From assembly GCA_013297585.1 (NCBI GenBank), contig JAAFHG010000010.1:16301-23232 (forward strand): 6,932 nucleotides of DNA. The letters run 5' to 3'. Shown here piece after piece: positions 6,041 to 6,932 of the stretch. The translations under genes were made by a program, and so were the position numbers. The stretch is from Chitinophagales bacterium (GTDB taxonomy: Bacteria > Bacteroidota > Bacteroidia > Chitinophagales > Chitinophagaceae). The notes below the pieces were generated by a model, which made no database searches, had not been told where the DNA came from, and was given only the letters and a program-made list of their open reading frames with translations. Every line of letters starts with the position of its first letter. Within the stretch, counting starts at the first letter, position 1.

Positions 6041-6487
6041 ATGAGCGAAACAACATTAACCAAAGGCACTATTACTACCGCTAAAGGTGTGATAACATTT
6101 GAATTGTACGACGATGCAGCACCAATTGCTGTTGCAAATTTTAAGAAACTAATCAGTGAAGGGTTTTACAATGGCATTAAATTTCATAGAGTAATACCAG
6201 ATTTTATGATTCAAGGTGGCTGCCCTATTGGTAACGGTGCTGGTGGCCCAGGTTACACCATTAAATGCGAAACAAGTGGCGCAAAACAATACCACGACCG
6301 TGGCGTATTGTCAATGGCACACAGAGGCAAAGACACAGGTGGCTCACAATTTTTCATTTGCCACAGTCGTAACAATACTAGCCATTTAGATGGTGTACAC
6401 ACTTGCTTTGGTAAAGTAATTGAAGGTGTTGAAATTATTGACCAAATACAAGCTGGTGATGTAATGGAAAAAGTAGTGTTGATTTAA
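6041..6487 (+). CDS. ppiB: Cytosolic cyclophilin-type peptidyl-prolyl cis-trans isomerase
   Basis: The enzyme interconverts cis and trans X-Pro peptide bonds during folding. The 148-aa protein is a single cyclophilin domain without a signal peptide, so it acts in the cytosol. FHRVIPDFMIQGG (48-60) carries the catalytic R50 and the site residues F55, M56 and Q58. GVLSMAHRGKDTGGSQFFI (88-106) supplies M92, A93, Q103 and F105. HLDGVHTCFGKV (115-126) supplies L116 and H120. The tryptophan that binds cyclosporin in human CypA is H115 here, as is common in bacterial members. The loop GCPIGNGAGGPGYTIKCE (60-77) closely follows my memory of Bacillus subtilis PpiB, which is of similar length. The start is fixed by an in-frame TAA at 6026-6028. 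The gene stands alone, with a candidate -7 box upstream and a strong stem downstream. Confidence 0.95.
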   Translation: MSETTLTKGTITTAKGVITFELYDDAAPIAVANFKKLISEGFYNGIKFHRVIPDFMIQGGCPIGNGAGGPGYTIKCETSGAKQYHDRGVLSMAHRGKDTGGSQFFICHSRNNTSHLDGVHTCFGKVIEGVEIIDQIQAGDVMEKVVLI

Positions 6488-6551
6488 ACAATTGGCATAA
6501 AGTGATAAGTCAATACTAGCAAATGCACGTACTGACCTCTTACATTTATTT

Positions 6552-6601
6552 TTTAAGCCGACCTGTATTACCAAGGAAAGTGCTAAAAAGGTCGGCTTAA
6601 A
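6552..6601. terminator. Perfect 12-bp stem between convergent genes, probable terminator
   Basis: TTTAAGCCGACC (6552-6563) is the exact inverse of GGTCGGCTTAAA (6590-6601), with a 26-nt loop. It starts 64 bp after the cyclophilin stop, and AAATTTTCTAATTTAT accompanies the right arm on the plus strand. The loop is longer and the U-run weaker than in a classic intrinsic terminator. Because the stem is symmetrical and lies between convergent genes, it may act on both strands or protect 3' ends. Confidence 0.6.
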
Positions 6602-6666
6602 TTTTCTAATTTATCTAAGAATCAAGCCAAGGGATTATTGTCCAAATATGAATCAGTATATAAGTA

Positions 6667-6686
6667 TAATGTTTGTGCAAACATTA
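6667..6686. repeat. 9-bp palindromic hairpin over the stop codon of the minus-strand gene
   Basis: TAATGTTTG (6667-6675) and CAAACATTA (6678-6686) are perfect inverse copies around a 2-bp centre. The right arm contains the stop codon (6684-6686) of the partial minus-strand gene. AATGTTTG appears once more at 6712-6719 inside that gene. It could be part of a 3'-end hairpin or a protein-binding palindrome. No U-run follows on the minus strand. Confidence 0.5.
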
Positions 6687-6932
6687 ATATTTTATTTTTA
6701 AATAATATACAAATGTTTGGTTTGGATATATTTTAGTTATTTCACTAAATCTTTGCCATTCACAGTATGCAAATACTTGAAATCCAAGTTTCATTGCGAA
6801 GTTTTGAATATCAGTCTTGGTATAAAAAGCTTTGTGGTTAAAAGTTTCTTCGAGTTTACTTTTAAAATCTTGGGTATCTTTAAATTCATCCTTAATACCA
6901 AGCCATCGATATTTATTTGCTATTTCAACTTG
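6684..6932 (-). CDS. C-terminal 82 residues of an unrecognised protein, cut by window edge
   Basis: From the window edge the minus strand is open for 82 codons to a TAA, with no start in view. It reads from QVEIANKYRWLGIKDEF through LEETFNHKAFYTKTDIQNF and AMKLGFQVFAYCEWQRF to a basic end, LKIKY. The composition is natural for protein (aromatic-rich, balanced charge), not that of random AT-rich DNA. The end pattern, a helix with KLGF followed by a strand (QVFAY), a short connection and a final strand (TFVYYLKI), resembles the last part of class I methyltransferases, where GF..v...yv...K is common. This is a loose structural likeness and no family is claimed. It converges on the cyclophilin gene. 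A palindrome covers its stop codon. Confidence 0.7.
   Translation of the reverse strand, partial: QVEIANKYRWLGIKDEFKDTQDFKSKLEETFNHKAFYTKTDIQNFAMKLGFQVFAYCEWQRFSEITKIYPNQTFVYYLKIKY

Noticed and set aside
6386..6574. Minus-strand open frame of 62 codons over the cyclophilin 3' end
   Set aside because: It is antisense to conserved cyclophilin sequence and starts inside the terminator stem.

Overview
The window looks like chromosomal DNA of a member of the Bacteroidota. The ClpB protein has the N-terminus I associate with that phylum, ribosome-binding sites are weak or absent, and one start is preceded by a TAnnTTTG-like -7 box. Chitinophagaceae or a relative is plausible, but the sequence alone does not settle it. 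Hand counts on several lines put clpB at about 40% G+C, with much more AT-rich stretches around 4860-6040 and 6600-6932.

Left part (1-1533, minus strand): a secreted protein cut by the window edge starts directly after the stop of a 113-aa two-helix membrane protein that resembles a small potassium-channel pore. A block of degenerate 7-bp repeats (471-512) separates these from a 339-aa exported protein of the beta-lactamase/serine hydrolase family. That protein lacks both residues of the catalytic SxxK motif.

Centre (1534-4483): a 236-bp divergent spacer holds two 38-bp arms of an imperfect inverted repeat. It leads into clpB, the large disaggregase of the heat-shock system and the one certain housekeeping gene here, which ends in a good GNRA-loop terminator.

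Right-centre (4481-6040, minus strand): clpB meets a small DUF2442 protein head-on. Directly upstream of DUF2442 is the C-terminal fragment of a DUF4160 gene, its usual partner. The front of that gene is missing, and in its place stands an AT-rich 282-aa gene that I do not recognise. This looks like a toxin-antitoxin-like pair damaged by a replacement event. A 335-bp AT-rich spacer follows.

Right end (6041-6932): a cytosolic cyclophilin (PpiB type) is followed by a 12-bp perfect stem. A minus-strand gene that runs off the window converges on it; 82 C-terminal residues are visible. ClpB and the cyclophilin both belong to protein folding and quality control, but they are separate transcription units. 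No RNA gene, CRISPR array or transposase gene was seen.
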